Positions 22,701 through 30,816 of a DNA stretch of 64,000 nt are shown one piece after another; the stretch's first letter is position 1; every line of letters begins with the position of its first letter. The notes beneath the pieces are model-generated. The model was not told where the DNA came from. It did not search any database and saw nothing but the letters and a program-made list of their open reading frames with translations. The stretch comes from Ignavibacteriota bacterium (lineage in GTDB: Bacteria > Bacteroidota > Ignavibacteria > UBA10030 > SZUA-254). A program made the translations under genes and the position numbers. Location of the stretch: positions 62,001 through 126,000 of the forward strand of contig JACREZ010000016.1 in the NCBI GenBank assembly GCA_016212665.1, given 5' to 3'.

Positions 22701-24797
22701 GTTTCCAACGCAGTGGTTGGCGCTCCGCTCACACCATTTCAAATCAACGCAGGATACATTCTTGCAACAATGAACGACGACAACGTTGTGAGTGTTGAGC
22801 GTACATTACCTGACTGGCTTGGAACCGAGTCACTTATTTTTGTCGCACAGGATGTCAGCACGATGCACGAATACACCGACACGTCGCTTGCGAACTTTAC
22901 CGTAGTGTTGGATGCGTTCGGCAATTCTCAAACGAATCTCCTGTTTGGTGATATTCCGGTGACAACCACAAAAGCGGAAACACTTACCGTCGTCAACCAG
23001 GGAGTTGATGCACTTGAAATTTCTTCGGTGAGTGTTGATAATCCGGAATATGTTGTTACTCCAACAAACGCAACCGTTCCGTTTGGCGGGAGCGCACAGT
23101 TTATTGTTCGGTTTACTCCCACATCATCCGGACCGAAACCCGGCAACCTGACGTTCATTCATGATGCATACCGTTCTCCTCGAGTTCTTACGTTGACGGG
23201 AAGCGGACAATATCTCAACATCGTTGCAACGAAATACGGAAACGGCGACCTCACTCCGGTCGGAACGAGTGTTATCAGTTATTCCGGCGCGCAAGCGTAT
23301 TCGGTCTCGCCGCATCACGGTCATCGTATTGACAGCGTAGTTGTTGACGGAACGAATCTCGGTGAGTTGACTGAGTACGAATTTTCTAATGTCATTGCAC
23401 ATCATTCCATCTCTGCATATTTCTCTTTGATACCGGCATACGGTGTCATGTATCGTACTGCAACTGCGTACGACTGGGCAACGCCTGTTGACCAGCGCGG
23501 ATTGCGCCGTGCAATCAACAGGAGATATGACAAGGTTTTGTTTGAGTTTGATTTGACGGCTGATCAAACGAGACAACTACGATTAGAATTTAACATGAAC
23601 GTACAGGCAGTCATCACGAAGGGAACAACTGTGCGTGATACTCTCATAGCGTTTACAGGAAAAATATATACAGGGAATTTGTCTGCTCTTATATCACAAG
23701 GTCAGACAATTCATATCACCGGTATCGGTGAGTTCGGCAGATTTATTACAAGCAAGTATGCATGGTCATCGAATGTTCTCAAACCGATTTTACGCCAGCA
23801 GTACAAACGGTTACAGTTGGGAATTCCGTTACCGAACTTGCACAACGTCGGGAAAGAAATGTTCGGTGTCGGACAGAAAAAAGGAGCATTCCCGGCAGGG
23901 TTACGGATTGGAATTGTTCAGGGACCAAGAGGCGGTGGTTCGGTTGTACACATGAAGTACGGAGATGTCATTAAGTCATTTGGAACTCAAACGGACACAG
24001 GATTGCTCCTTCATACAGAAGGACCACGATGTTTCAATGTTTTTGCGTCCGGTGATTCAATGACCAACCGGGAACGGAAACTCCCGCCAACGAAACAGAA
24101 CAACAAACTTTTTGCAGAAGCATTGGCGCTGAAACTGAATATGGTTGCAAGTGCGACCGGAAAAATGCCGGTCGGGTTGGGTGAACTGACATTCAATGAT
24201 ACATCCGATGCAACCAATCTGTTCAACGGCTTTATGGTAAAACAGATTGTCGCCAAAGCAGATACGATGTTAAGTTGCTTGCCGCTTGCCGATGCAACGA
24301 CAACGCTTGATGATATGTATGACGCAGTTGTTGCAATCAATAATTCTTTCCGTACGGATGGAAGGCTTGATACAATTAGTTTTGCAAAGACTACCCGCCT
24401 CACCGGTGTGAAGCGACTTGTTGATGTCTTGTACATGCACTCGACTCCGGGAGTTGCGACAAACATGTTGTTCATTGAAGATGAACTTGCCGAAGACGAA
24501 GAAGATGTGCCGGAATCATTTGCGTTATATCAGAACTATCCGAATCCGTTTAACCCGACGACGAATTTCGGATTTCGGATTGCCAATTTAGGATTGGTGT
24601 CATTGAGAGTGTATAGCTTACTTGGACAGGAAGTGGCAACATTGCTGAAGGATGAAGAAATGGAGGAGGGGGAATATGAAATTTCGTTCGACGCTATCAA
24701 TCTTCCGAGCGGTGTTTATTTCTATCGCATTGATGTTGTTGGACAGGATGGAAGTCAATCCTGTTCTGATGTTAAACGGATGACATTGATAAAATAA
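19716..24797 (+). CDS. T9SS-exported protein with nested WSVNP and Ig/cadherin-like repeats
   Basis: 1693 residues. Signal peptide (1-23, ending FAFA); WSVNP module (about 27-132). Then come six Ig/cadherin-like domains of the form IPDQTIxxGxxFxxFDLDDYLxxxDGDxVxWS...GSExLIFxxxD. Domains 2, 4 and 6 are each interrupted by a WSVNP module (starting at 20574, 21504 and 22434), giving three ~930-bp supra-repeats. Next are an ASH/choice-of-anchor-D domain (about 1067-1165), an InlB-like beta repeat ([17 protein letters not shown], about 1170-1245), a helical pre-tail module (about 1460-1590), and a sorting domain with YPNPFNP near 1607. It is the second gene of an operon with the 303-residue protein. 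A role in adhesion or matrix binding is an inference from domain types. Confidence 0.92.
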   Translation: MMKVLIQTQLFFLILTSVFAFANPPDWSVNPSNFQFNSTVTGVLYVNDTLSQSGNVVGAFVGNDVRGVATPIRVGDSWMYFMTLYSNAASGETVTFKAYVAHADIIADANETVPFVANSITGSPASPFEWHVYFNYDFAPVLSGIPDQTIEVGGSFTTFDLDDYLTTHDSDDILWSYSGNNQFTVSITPNHVVTVTAPNGFTGSESLIFTATDNTAHQYADSDTAVFTVLPLDIPPQVNDIPNQTIGLGGAFNQFDLDNYLTLSDAGDVTWSYQFQTSIVGTPAPTWSVNPSAFQFSMNMTVRVTSRGSSVSGTNHILAGFSGNDVRGVTQSVSVGDGYLFFLTLYANTEGEDISFRLYDAATQEILPVFENVNFLPNAVVGEPANPYPLSAGNILLTLDGNNNIIATVVDPNWVGSEQVLFTATDVGTLHSYSDSDAMTFTVMNDHTPLVSGIANQTIEQGESFASFDLDDYLSESDGETVTWSVTGNTNLQISINGNNQVTVSSNNANWYGSETLIFKVQDDSANAFFDTDTATFTIEPLDHAPNITNIPNQTIGLFGSFLPFDLDFYLQEQDGDEVEWSFDFVTNPRGFSSPTWSINPAQYQFSMNITAEIVSRNQTVTNGNYVLGAFVGNELRGVTEAVQAGSTWLFFLTTYSNTNGENVHFKLYDAALQDVLPVKEEVTFTPNGVVGEPLVPYQMRAGNILLSMNASNEITFEIVDTLWTGSEMVQFTVRDAHRSHHYTDADFATYSILPDHSPVVSGIPDQTTEQGRPFALFDLDDYLQKFDGDSVTWGVGFSTNYSVNINANNQVTITPRNAHWIGNEPLVFQVRDVTTNRLSDVDTALFTIIPFDHRPVISTSLSQEITPSMNFTSFDLDNFLTEMDGDNVTWNYSFKPPAQTDTPPSWNIVPSNFQYSMTITGSVRSLSKVPASADNLLAVFSGNELRGVTSPMQVGDLWLYFLTVYANTEGEQLRFQFYDATTQRLLPVKESLQFVSNAVVGAPLTPFQINAGYILATMNDDNVVSVERTLPDWLGTESLIFVAQDVSTMHEYTDTSLANFTVVLDAFGNSQTNLLFGDIPVTTTKAETLTVVNQGVDALEISSVSVDNPEYVVTPTNATVPFGGSAQFIVRFTPTSSGPKPGNLTFIHDAYRSPRVLTLTGSGQYLNIVATKYGNGDLTPVGTSVISYSGAQAYSVSPHHGHRIDSVVVDGTNLGELTEYEFSNVIAHHSISAYFSLIPAYGVMYRTATAYDWATPVDQRGLRRAINRRYDKVLFEFDLTADQTRQLRLEFNMNVQAVITKGTTVRDTLIAFTGKIYTGNLSALISQGQTIHITGIGEFGRFITSKYAWSSNVLKPILRQQYKRLQLGIPLPNLHNVGKEMFGVGQKKGAFPAGLRIGIVQGPRGGGSVVHMKYGDVIKSFGTQTDTGLLLHTEGPRCFNVFASGDSMTNRERKLPPTKQNNKLFAEALALKLNMVASATGKMPVGLGELTFNDTSDATNLFNGFMVKQIVAKADTMLSCLPLADATTTLDDMYDAVVAINNSFRTDGRLDTISFAKTTRLTGVKRLVDVLYMHSTPGVATNMLFIEDELAEDEEDVPESFALYQNYPNPFNPTTNFGFRIANLGLVSLRVYSLLGQEVATLLKDEEMEEGEYEISFDAINLPSGVYFYRIDVVGQDGSQSCSDVKRMTLIK
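20130..22915 (+). repeat. Three ~930-bp supra-repeats, each an intact plus an interrupted Ig-like domain
   Basis: Units begin near 20130, 21050 and 21985, each opening with a segment like [12 protein letters not shown]. Each holds an uninterrupted Ig-like domain and then one split after its VxWSY strand by a WSVNP module, resuming at [14 protein letters not shown]. The copies differ clearly in DNA, so the duplications are old. Confidence 0.75.
24563..24597. repeat. Word-like repeat inside the T9SS sorting-domain coding sequence (copy 3)
   Basis: After YPNPFNPTT the DNA carries AATTTCGGATTTCGGATT and then GCCAATTTAGGATT. It is translated as [11 protein letters not shown]. The words match the intergenic tract at 61796-61828. 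Confidence 0.8.
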
Positions 24798-24820
24798 CTC
24801 AAATTCATTTGTAACGTTGA

Positions 24821-24855
24821 AGCCGGTTCCCGAAAGGAATCGGCTTTTGTTTTTC
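24821..24855 (+). terminator. Rho-independent terminator before guaA
   Basis: Stem AGCCGGTTCC / GGAATCGGCT with a 5-base loop, followed by TTTGTTTTTC. It closes the surface-protein operon and argues that guaA starts downstream at 24889. Confidence 0.85.
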
Positions 24856-24888
24856 AAATCACACAAGTTTTCTCTATCTTCACTGCGC

Positions 24889-26433
24889 ATGATTCACTCA
24901 GAAACAATTCTTGTCCTCGATTTTGGCTCTCAATATTCTCAGTTGATAGCACGCCGAATCAGGGAACTTGGTGTATATTCAGAACTTCAGCCGTTTAACA
25001 TTTCAGTAGAAAAAATCAAACAACTGAAGCCGAACGGCATAATTCTTTCCGGCGGACCTTCAAGCGTGTATGAAGAAAACGCCCCGCATTGCTCGCCAGA
25101 AATATTCCGCATGGGGATTCCGATGTTGGGAATTTGCTATGGCTTACAGATGATTGCGTATCAACTCGGCGGCGAAGTTGACCCGTCTGCGAAACGGGAA
25201 TATGGTCGGGCGGAAGTTATGTTTGATGATGCTACGGATTTGTTTGCAGGAATTGATGGAAACAAAACAACCGTATGGATGAGTCACGGCGATCACCTGA
25301 CGAAATTGCCAAGCGGATTTGAACGCATCGCTCACTCGAACAATTCTCCCATCTGTGCGATTCGGAATAACGTGAAAAAGATTTTTGGAGTACAGTTTCA
25401 TCCCGAAGTTATCCACACGGAGAGAGGAAAAGAGATTCTCGGGAATTTCCTTTTCAACATTTGTGAGTGTAAAGGAAATTGGAATGCCGGTTCATTCATC
25501 GAAAAGGAGAAAGAAGAAATCCGTTTATCTGTAGGGAATCAGAATGTTATCTGTGCCCTCAGCGGTGGCGTAGATTCTTCGGTGCTTGCAGTGCTGTTGC
25601 ATGAAGCAATCGGCGACCAACTCTATTGCATCCACATCAATAACGGGTTGATGCGGAAAGAAGAAAGCGAATACGTCGTGAAACTGTATCGCGACACGTA
25701 CCATTTCAATCTTGATTATGTTGATGCATCTGAAATATTTCTCGGCAAGTTACAAGGCGTGACCGACCCGGAACAGAAGCGAAAAATTATCGGGAACACG
25801 TTCATCGAAATATTTGATAATGAAGCACATAAAATCGGTAACGTTGGTTTTCTCGCGCAAGGCACGTTGTATCCCGATGTCATCGAATCAACCGCGTTTC
25901 GGGGACCATCGCACAAAATAAAAACGCATCATAACGTCGGCGGATTGCCGGAACGGATGAACCTGAAACTCATCGAACCGTTCAGAGAATTGTTCAAAGA
26001 TGAAGTGCGCTCAGTCGGGCGAACGCTTGGAATGCCGGAGGAGTTGATTATTCGACATGCATTTCCCGGTCCCGGACTCGCCGTTCGCATCATCGGTGAC
26101 GTCACGAAAGAAAAATGTAATTTGCTGAGAGAAGCCGATGCAATTTTTGTGAACGAAATTCACAAAGCAGGAATGTATGAATCGTTGTGGCAGGCGTTTG
26201 TGGTTCTGCTTCCTGTGCAAACCGTTGGAGTTATGGGGGACCAACGCACGTACGAGAATGTTGCCGCGCTTCGTGCTGTGACAAGTCAGGATGGAATGAC
26301 TGCCGATTGGGCGCCTCTGCCGCACGAATTACTCGCGAAAGTTTCCAGCCGCATCGTGAATGAAGTCCGCGGAATCAATCGCGTTGTGTATGATATAAGT
26401 TCGAAGCCGCCCTCGACGATTGAGTGGGAATGA
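24889..26433 (+). CDS. guaA: GMP synthase (glutamine-hydrolysing)
   Basis: 514 residues, normal length. It converts XMP to GMP with ATP and glutamine, in the cytosol, as the last step of guanine nucleotide synthesis. The N-terminal class I amidotransferase has nucleophile C83 in GICYGLQ and the H171/E173 pair in FHPEV. The ATP-pyrophosphatase domain has the P-loop SGGVDSS at 225-231, followed by the C-terminal dimerisation domain ending IEWE. The start at 24889 ([15 protein letters not shown]) matches the family. An in-frame ATG at 24817 lies before the terminator hairpin and would add 24 atypical residues. It appears to be transcribed on its own; tyrS follows after a 240-bp repeat-rich gap. 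Confidence 0.97.
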   Translation: MIHSETILVLDFGSQYSQLIARRIRELGVYSELQPFNISVEKIKQLKPNGIILSGGPSSVYEENAPHCSPEIFRMGIPMLGICYGLQMIAYQLGGEVDPSAKREYGRAEVMFDDATDLFAGIDGNKTTVWMSHGDHLTKLPSGFERIAHSNNSPICAIRNNVKKIFGVQFHPEVIHTERGKEILGNFLFNICECKGNWNAGSFIEKEKEEIRLSVGNQNVICALSGGVDSSVLAVLLHEAIGDQLYCIHINNGLMRKEESEYVVKLYRDTYHFNLDYVDASEIFLGKLQGVTDPEQKRKIIGNTFIEIFDNEAHKIGNVGFLAQGTLYPDVIESTAFRGPSHKIKTHHNVGGLPERMNLKLIEPFRELFKDEVRSVGRTLGMPEELIIRHAFPGPGLAVRIIGDVTKEKCNLLREADAIFVNEIHKAGMYESLWQAFVVLLPVQTVGVMGDQRTYENVAALRAVTSQDGMTADWAPLPHELLAKVSSRIVNEVRGINRVVYDISSKPPSTIEWE

Positions 26434-26439
26434 TTTTTT

Positions 26440-26693
26440 TGATTTGCAAGGGTGCAGGGTGTAGAGTGCGCGGGCGAAATTATTGAGATATGCGATGTGG
26501 GATATGAGCGGTGAGCCATGAGCGCTGAGCAGTGATAAATGAAGCAATCACTATTCACAATTTACAATAACGCAATGAAGACTACCTGCAACAAATGACT
26601 AATGACGATTGACAAATGACTTCACACAAAGTACCAAGTACAAAGAACTAAGTACGAACAAAAGACGATTGACAAATGACAAATGACAACAAA
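26440..26693. repeat. Word-like intergenic repeat tract before and into tyrS
   Basis: The guaA-tyrS gap is a mosaic of short recurring words: GCAGGGTGTAGAGTGCG; GAGCGGTGAGCCATGAGCGC; ACAAATGACTAATGACG; AAGTACCAAGTACAAAG; GACAAATGACAAATGACAA. The last word contains the tyrS ATG (26676). No ORF or RNA gene was found in the gap. Confidence 0.75.
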
Positions 26694-27968
26694 AGAATAA
26701 CATTTTTTGAAGAACTGAAATGGCGCGGATTGATACACTCTTTCTCGCAAGGCGTGGAAGAACATCTCGCGAAAGGAAATGTAACCGGCTACATCGGATT
26801 TGACCCGACGGCTTCGTCCCTGCATGTCGGTTCGCTGTTGCCGATTATGGGACTCGTTCATCTTCAACGATGCGGACACACACCGATTGCCATCGCAGGC
26901 GGTGGCACGGGAATGATTGGCGACCCAAGCGGGAAAACGCAGGAACGAAAACTTCTCACAAAGGAAGACATCGAAGCAAATCTCGAAGGTATCAAGAAAC
27001 AACTTGCAAAGTTTTTGGATTTCGATGCAAAAGAAAATCCCGCGAAGTTGGTGAACAACGCCGACTGGTTGACAAAACTGAACATGGTGGATTTCCTTCG
27101 TGACATTGGGAAACATTTTTCCATCAATGAAATGCTCGCGAAAGATTCGGTGAAGAATCGCATCGAAAAAGAACAGGGAATGTCATTCACGGAGTTTTGC
27201 TACTCGCTCCTTCAGTCATACGATTTTCTTGAATTGTTCGACAGGTACAAATGCACATTGCAAATGGGTGGTAGCGACCAATGGGGAAATATCATTTCCG
27301 GATTTGATTTGATTCGGAAATTGCGCGGCGGCGACGCACATGGAATTGTGTTTCCGCTGATTACCACTTCAACAGGAACAAAGTTCGGTAAGACAGAAAG
27401 CGGAACAGTCTGGCTCGATGCGGAACGAACCTCGCCCTACAAGTTTTATCAGTTCTGGTTCAACACGGATGATAAAGATGTAGTAAAATATTTGAAGTTT
27501 TTCACACTTCTCGGTACCGAACAAATTGAATCGCTTGAATCTTCCATGCAATCCGCCCCGGAAAAACGTGAAGCGCAAAGTACGCTTGCTCAGGAAGTAA
27601 CAAAATTGGTTCATGATAAGAACGCACTTGCCCAAGCGTTAAAAGCATCAAAGATTTTCTTCGGCGGAGAAATAACAGACGTAAGCGATGCCGAACTGGT
27701 GGACATCTTCAGTGATGTTCCATCGGTGGAAATCCCGAAGAGTCAATTCGAAGGAGAAGGGATGGCGTTGGTGGATGTCCTTGTGCAGGCGCAGGTAGCA
27801 AAGTCAAAAGGAGATGCGCGCCGTGCAATTGACCAAGGGGGAATTTACATCAATAACATTCGCACGAGCGGCGTGACGCAGAAAGTGGGAATGAACGAGG
27901 CAGTTCATGGAAAGTTTGTTGTTCTCCGAAAAGGTGGAAAAAATTATTTTTTGGTGAAAGTGGTTTAA
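26676..27968 (+). CDS. tyrS: Tyrosyl-tRNA synthetase
   Basis: 430 residues. Class I synthetase that charges tRNA-Tyr, in the cytosol. The HIGH-like motif is HVGS at 50-53, the GGSDQWGNI motif is present, and the KMSKS-like motif is KFGKT at 236-240. A C-terminal S4 RNA-binding domain covers about 362-425 (ALVDVLVQAQVAKSKGDARRAI). The family core begins at FFEELKWRGLI. The only in-frame start before it is the ATG at 26676, which lies inside the repeat GACAAATGACAAATGACAA, so residues 1-5 (MTNDN) are repeat-derived. No clear Shine-Dalgarno sequence precedes it. The next gene's ATG follows the stop with no gap. Confidence 0.96.
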   Translation: MTNDNKRITFFEELKWRGLIHSFSQGVEEHLAKGNVTGYIGFDPTASSLHVGSLLPIMGLVHLQRCGHTPIAIAGGGTGMIGDPSGKTQERKLLTKEDIEANLEGIKKQLAKFLDFDAKENPAKLVNNADWLTKLNMVDFLRDIGKHFSINEMLAKDSVKNRIEKEQGMSFTEFCYSLLQSYDFLELFDRYKCTLQMGGSDQWGNIISGFDLIRKLRGGDAHGIVFPLITTSTGTKFGKTESGTVWLDAERTSPYKFYQFWFNTDDKDVVKYLKFFTLLGTEQIESLESSMQSAPEKREAQSTLAQEVTKLVHDKNALAQALKASKIFFGGEITDVSDAELVDIFSDVPSVEIPKSQFEGEGMALVDVLVQAQVAKSKGDARRAIDQGGIYINNIRTSGVTQKVGMNEAVHGKFVVLRKGGKNYFLVKVV

Positions 27969-28940
27969 ATGATAATTCACCGCGGATTATACAGATTAAT
28001 CGCGGATACGTCACGGATAAAATTAGGCTGGTTCAGTGTAAATCAGTGTAGTTTCCGTGTCATCTGTGGTTACATTATTTTACTTTGCTTGATAGCAGCG
28101 ATTACTAAAGCGCAGCCGCTTCCTTCGACGGATATTTATCTTGCAAACATCTCAACCCAAGACTCACACCTCATAATAGATAACCCAATAAACGTCACGA
28201 ATCGAAACGGCTACGATAACCAGCCCTCATTTCTCGGTCCAAAGTTATTGTTGTTTACTGCAATCTATGAAGATGAGCAAGCGGATATTTATACGTATAA
28301 TATACAACATCGCTACATTACGAGATTAGCTCTGACGGAAGAGAGTGAATATTCACCAACTCCAATGCCTACAAGAGGATATTTCTCTGTCGTCCGGGTT
28401 GAGAAAGACTCGACACAAAGGTTGTGGAATTTTAATCCTGTGAATAGTACTCCCAATCTGATTCTCAAGACAATCAAGCCTGTCGGTTATCATTGCTGGA
28501 TTGATAGCCATCGTGTGGCATTGTTTATTCTCGGTACACCGAATACATTACAGATCGTTGAACTTCAAACAGAGAAAGCAACAATACTCGATACGAACAT
28601 CGGTCGTTCGCTCCATAAAATTCCCGGGAAAGAAGCGTTCAGTTATGTGAAGAAATGGAACGACTCAACGTGGTTCATTATTGAATATGATGTACAAACG
28701 AAAGAAATCAAACCCATCATTCAAACGTTGAGGGGGAGCGAAGATTATGTTTGGACTCCAAACGGTGAAATTCTCATGGGACGACAATCAAATTTATTTT
28801 GCTTCAAGCCTGAAACGGATTCGACATGGAGTGAGGTTGCAGATTTTTCAAAATTTGGTATCATGGACATCAAACGTCTCGCCGTTAGTCCCGATGGAAA
28901 AAGAATTGCAATCGTTGCAAATGATGCGGTGAAAAAGTAA
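27969..28940 (+). CDS. TolB/PD40-like beta-propeller protein with a repeat-derived N-terminus
   Basis: 323 residues. The body (from about 50) is PD40/WD40-like: NQPSFLGPKLLLFTA, ESEYSPTPMPTRGYFSVVRVEKDSTQRLW, and AVSPDGKRIAIV at the end. A hydrophobic segment (VICGYIILLCLIAAITKAQ, about 31-49) looks like a signal peptide. The first about 33 codons coincide with a word-like intergenic repeat (27976-28070). The ATG directly abuts the tyrS stop, and no better in-frame start was seen, so the repeat appears to have become the N-terminal region. The protein is probably exported and may bind partner proteins or ligands; no enzymatic motif. Confidence 0.8.
   Translation: MIIHRGLYRLIADTSRIKLGWFSVNQCSFRVICGYIILLCLIAAITKAQPLPSTDIYLANISTQDSHLIIDNPINVTNRNGYDNQPSFLGPKLLLFTAIYEDEQADIYTYNIQHRYITRLALTEESEYSPTPMPTRGYFSVVRVEKDSTQRLWNFNPVNSTPNLILKTIKPVGYHCWIDSHRVALFILGTPNTLQIVELQTEKATILDTNIGRSLHKIPGKEAFSYVKKWNDSTWFIIEYDVQTKEIKPIIQTLRGSEDYVWTPNGEILMGRQSNLFCFKPETDSTWSEVADFSKFGIMDIKRLAVSPDGKRIAIVANDAVKK
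27976..28070. repeat. Word-like repeat coding for the N-terminus of the propeller protein
   Basis: The tract runs CCGCGGATTATACAGATTAA, then CGCGGATACG, then TTCAGTGTAAATCAGTGTAG, then TTTCCGTGTCATCTGTGGTT. I know this wording from intergenic DNA of many bacteria, but here it lies inside a coding frame. Confidence 0.7.
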
Positions 28941-29000
28941 CTTCACTTCCATCGAACAATCGAATAATACTACACCATTTCAAATACTATCCGGAACTGT

Positions 29001-30134
29001 ATGAAAACGAAATTCACGTGCTTCATCATTCTCTTTGTTCTTGTACTCACATCATGTCTGGCGCAGCCCGTCAGAATTACAATCAATGTCATAGCACCGT
29101 CTTCAACTCCAAAAGACGCAACGATTTTTATTGCAGGGAACGAACCAAAACTCGGCGATTGGGATCCGGGTAAAGTGAGCATGAAACAACTCTACGATTC
29201 ACTCTGGACAACAGAACTAACTTTTCCGAAAGGATTATTCTTGGAATTCAAAATCACTCGCGGTTCATGGAACAACCAGGCAATGTATAAGCAAGGAGAA
29301 GTTCCGCCGAATACTCAGGCAACGCTGAACAACGACACGACGATTACGCTTCATCCAACGATGTGGAGCGATGAGGGGGAGAAAACCGGAGGCGGAGTTC
29401 TCGGAACCGTAACATATCATAAAAAATTACAAGGCGATGGATTGAAATACGAACGTGATGTGATTGTTTGGCTTCCCCCGTCGTATGAATCTGATACGTC
29501 AAAACGTTATCCGGTCTTGTACATGCACGACGGTCAAAATATTGTTGACCCGAACACATCGTTCATTGGCTACGACTGGCATGTGGATGAAGTTGCTGAG
29601 AGTTTAATCAAATTCAACAAGATGAAAGAAATTATTGTCGTTGGAATTTACAACTCGCCCGACCGTCGTGAAGAATACGCTCAAACGGAATTGGGTGAAG
29701 CATATCAAAAATTTATTGTCACGAAACTCAAGCCGATGATTGATGCGGAATACCGGACATTATCGGACAGAGAAAACACCGGAGTGATGGGTTCTTCGAT
29801 GGGCGGACTGGCTTCGTTCCTTCTCGTGTGGAATTATCCTGAAGTATTTTCGATGGCGGGATGTCTTTCACCGGCATTTCCTGAAGAATCTATTAGTGGA
29901 GTAGAGCAATACAATGGAAACGAGAAAAATATCCGGCTGTACATTGATAACGGGGGAGTCGGCTTGGAAAAAGAACTTCAAATCGGATGCGACTTGATGC
30001 TTCCTGTTCTGCGAAAAAAAGGATTCAAGGACGGAAAAAATCTTGAATGGTTTCTTGATGAAAAGGCGGAACACAACGAGCGTGCGTGGGCAGCGCGGTT
30101 GTGGCGGCCGTTAATGTTCATGTTCGGCAGATAA
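29001..30134 (+). CDS. Esterase lipoprotein (CBM20-like domain plus PF00756-type alpha/beta hydrolase)
   Basis: 377 residues. The lipobox LTSC (Cys near 17) suggests an anchored lipoprotein, though cleavage after LAQ is possible. A starch-binding-like beta domain (about 22-118: TIFIAGNEPKLGDWDPG, LFLEFKITRGSW) precedes an esterase-D/IroE-type hydrolase (about 135-375). The nucleophile is S266 in GSSMGG, and the probable His is in AEHNERAW near 357. Family knowledge: such enzymes hydrolyse feruloyl, acetyl or siderophore esters; the substrate here is not decided. A second enzyme of the same fold, with a T9SS tail, is encoded on the other strand at 30817. Confidence 0.87.
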   Translation: MKTKFTCFIILFVLVLTSCLAQPVRITINVIAPSSTPKDATIFIAGNEPKLGDWDPGKVSMKQLYDSLWTTELTFPKGLFLEFKITRGSWNNQAMYKQGEVPPNTQATLNNDTTITLHPTMWSDEGEKTGGGVLGTVTYHKKLQGDGLKYERDVIVWLPPSYESDTSKRYPVLYMHDGQNIVDPNTSFIGYDWHVDEVAESLIKFNKMKEIIVVGIYNSPDRREEYAQTELGEAYQKFIVTKLKPMIDAEYRTLSDRENTGVMGSSMGGLASFLLVWNYPEVFSMAGCLSPAFPEESISGVEQYNGNEKNIRLYIDNGGVGLEKELQIGCDLMLPVLRKKGFKDGKNLEWFLDEKAEHNERAWAARLWRPLMFMFGR

Positions 30135-30185
30135 TCATTCACTTGGAATTATTATTATTATTGCACTTGCCCAGATGATTAGAAT

Positions 30186-30404
30186 ATGGTAAAGATTCGA
30201 AATTTCTCCGATGCGTTTGTTGCAGGGTTCGCGAAAGAAATACTTGAGTCTGAAACAATTCCTGTTTTGTTGAAAACTGATGGAAGGGGAACTGCGTGGG
30301 GAGAAGGGTATCCGCCAATGCACGCCGTTTATGAAGTATTTGTTGATGAAGAGTCGGCAGAAAAAGCGACTGAAATTTTGAAAGCATATCTTGGGGAAGA
30401 GTAA
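30186..30404 (+). CDS. DUF2007-like small protein
   Basis: 72 residues: start MVKIRNFSDAFVAGFAKEILESE, then PPMHAVYEVFVDEESAEKATEILK. The beta-alpha-beta pattern and the conserved A..A..IL.. helix resemble DUF2007 (putative signal-transducing proteins). Cytosolic, no signal peptide. It sits 51 bp after the esterase and before the ATL gene, probably the same transcript. Family match by eye only. Confidence 0.65.
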   Translation: MVKIRNFSDAFVAGFAKEILESETIPVLLKTDGRGTAWGEGYPPMHAVYEVFVDEESAEKATEILKAYLGEE

Positions 30405-30459
30405 CCGATACTAATCTTTTAAGCGCCGAATCTTCATTCGTGAATTGAGATTATAGAAA

Positions 30460-30786
30460 TTGAAAAGTAGAAAAATATCAACGTCGTACAGTATAGTTTG
30501 GAAGATGGTGGAAAAAATTCCAAAAGGAAAAGTGGCAACCTATGGGCAGATTGCATCGTTCTGCGGATTGCCGGGACAGGCACGATTTGTCGGCTACGCA
30601 CTTCATAATACTCCTTTCGGTGTAGAGATTCCATGGCATCGTGTTGTCAATGCACAAGGAAGAATTTCGTTCCCGAAAGAGTCCGTCAGTTACAAACGCC
30701 AAAAAGAACTATTGAAGAAAGAAGGGATTCTTATTATAAAAGAAAAGATTGATTTGGAATTGTATCGGTGGATACGGATGAAGTAA
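30460..30786 (+). CDS. Alkyltransferase-like (ATL) DNA repair protein, MGMT family
   Basis: 108 residues from TTG 30460. It matches the DNA-binding domain of O6-methylguanine methyltransferase: IPKGKVATYGQIA (20-32), the arginine finger in ARFVG (R42), and PWHRV at 58-62. In true MGMTs this is PCHRV. Here Trp59 replaces the alkyl-acceptor Cys, the hallmark of ATL proteins, which bind O6-alkylguanine, flip it out and hand it to nucleotide excision repair. The TTG start keeps the family N-terminus (SYSIVWKMVEKIPKG); the internal ATG at 30505 would remove the first helix. The end converges with the T9SS esterase gene at 30817. Confidence 0.92.
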   Translation: MKSRKISTSYSIVWKMVEKIPKGKVATYGQIASFCGLPGQARFVGYALHNTPFGVEIPWHRVVNAQGRISFPKESVSYKRQKELLKKEGILIIKEKIDLELYRWIRMK

Positions 30787-30816
30787 ATCTCCCGTTCTCA
30801 AATCGTGTATCTGAAA

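Noticed and set aside
24817..24888. Longer guaA start at 24817
   Set aside because: The extra 24 codons overlap the terminator hairpin at 24821-24855 and do not match the GuaA N-terminus; ATG 24889 does.
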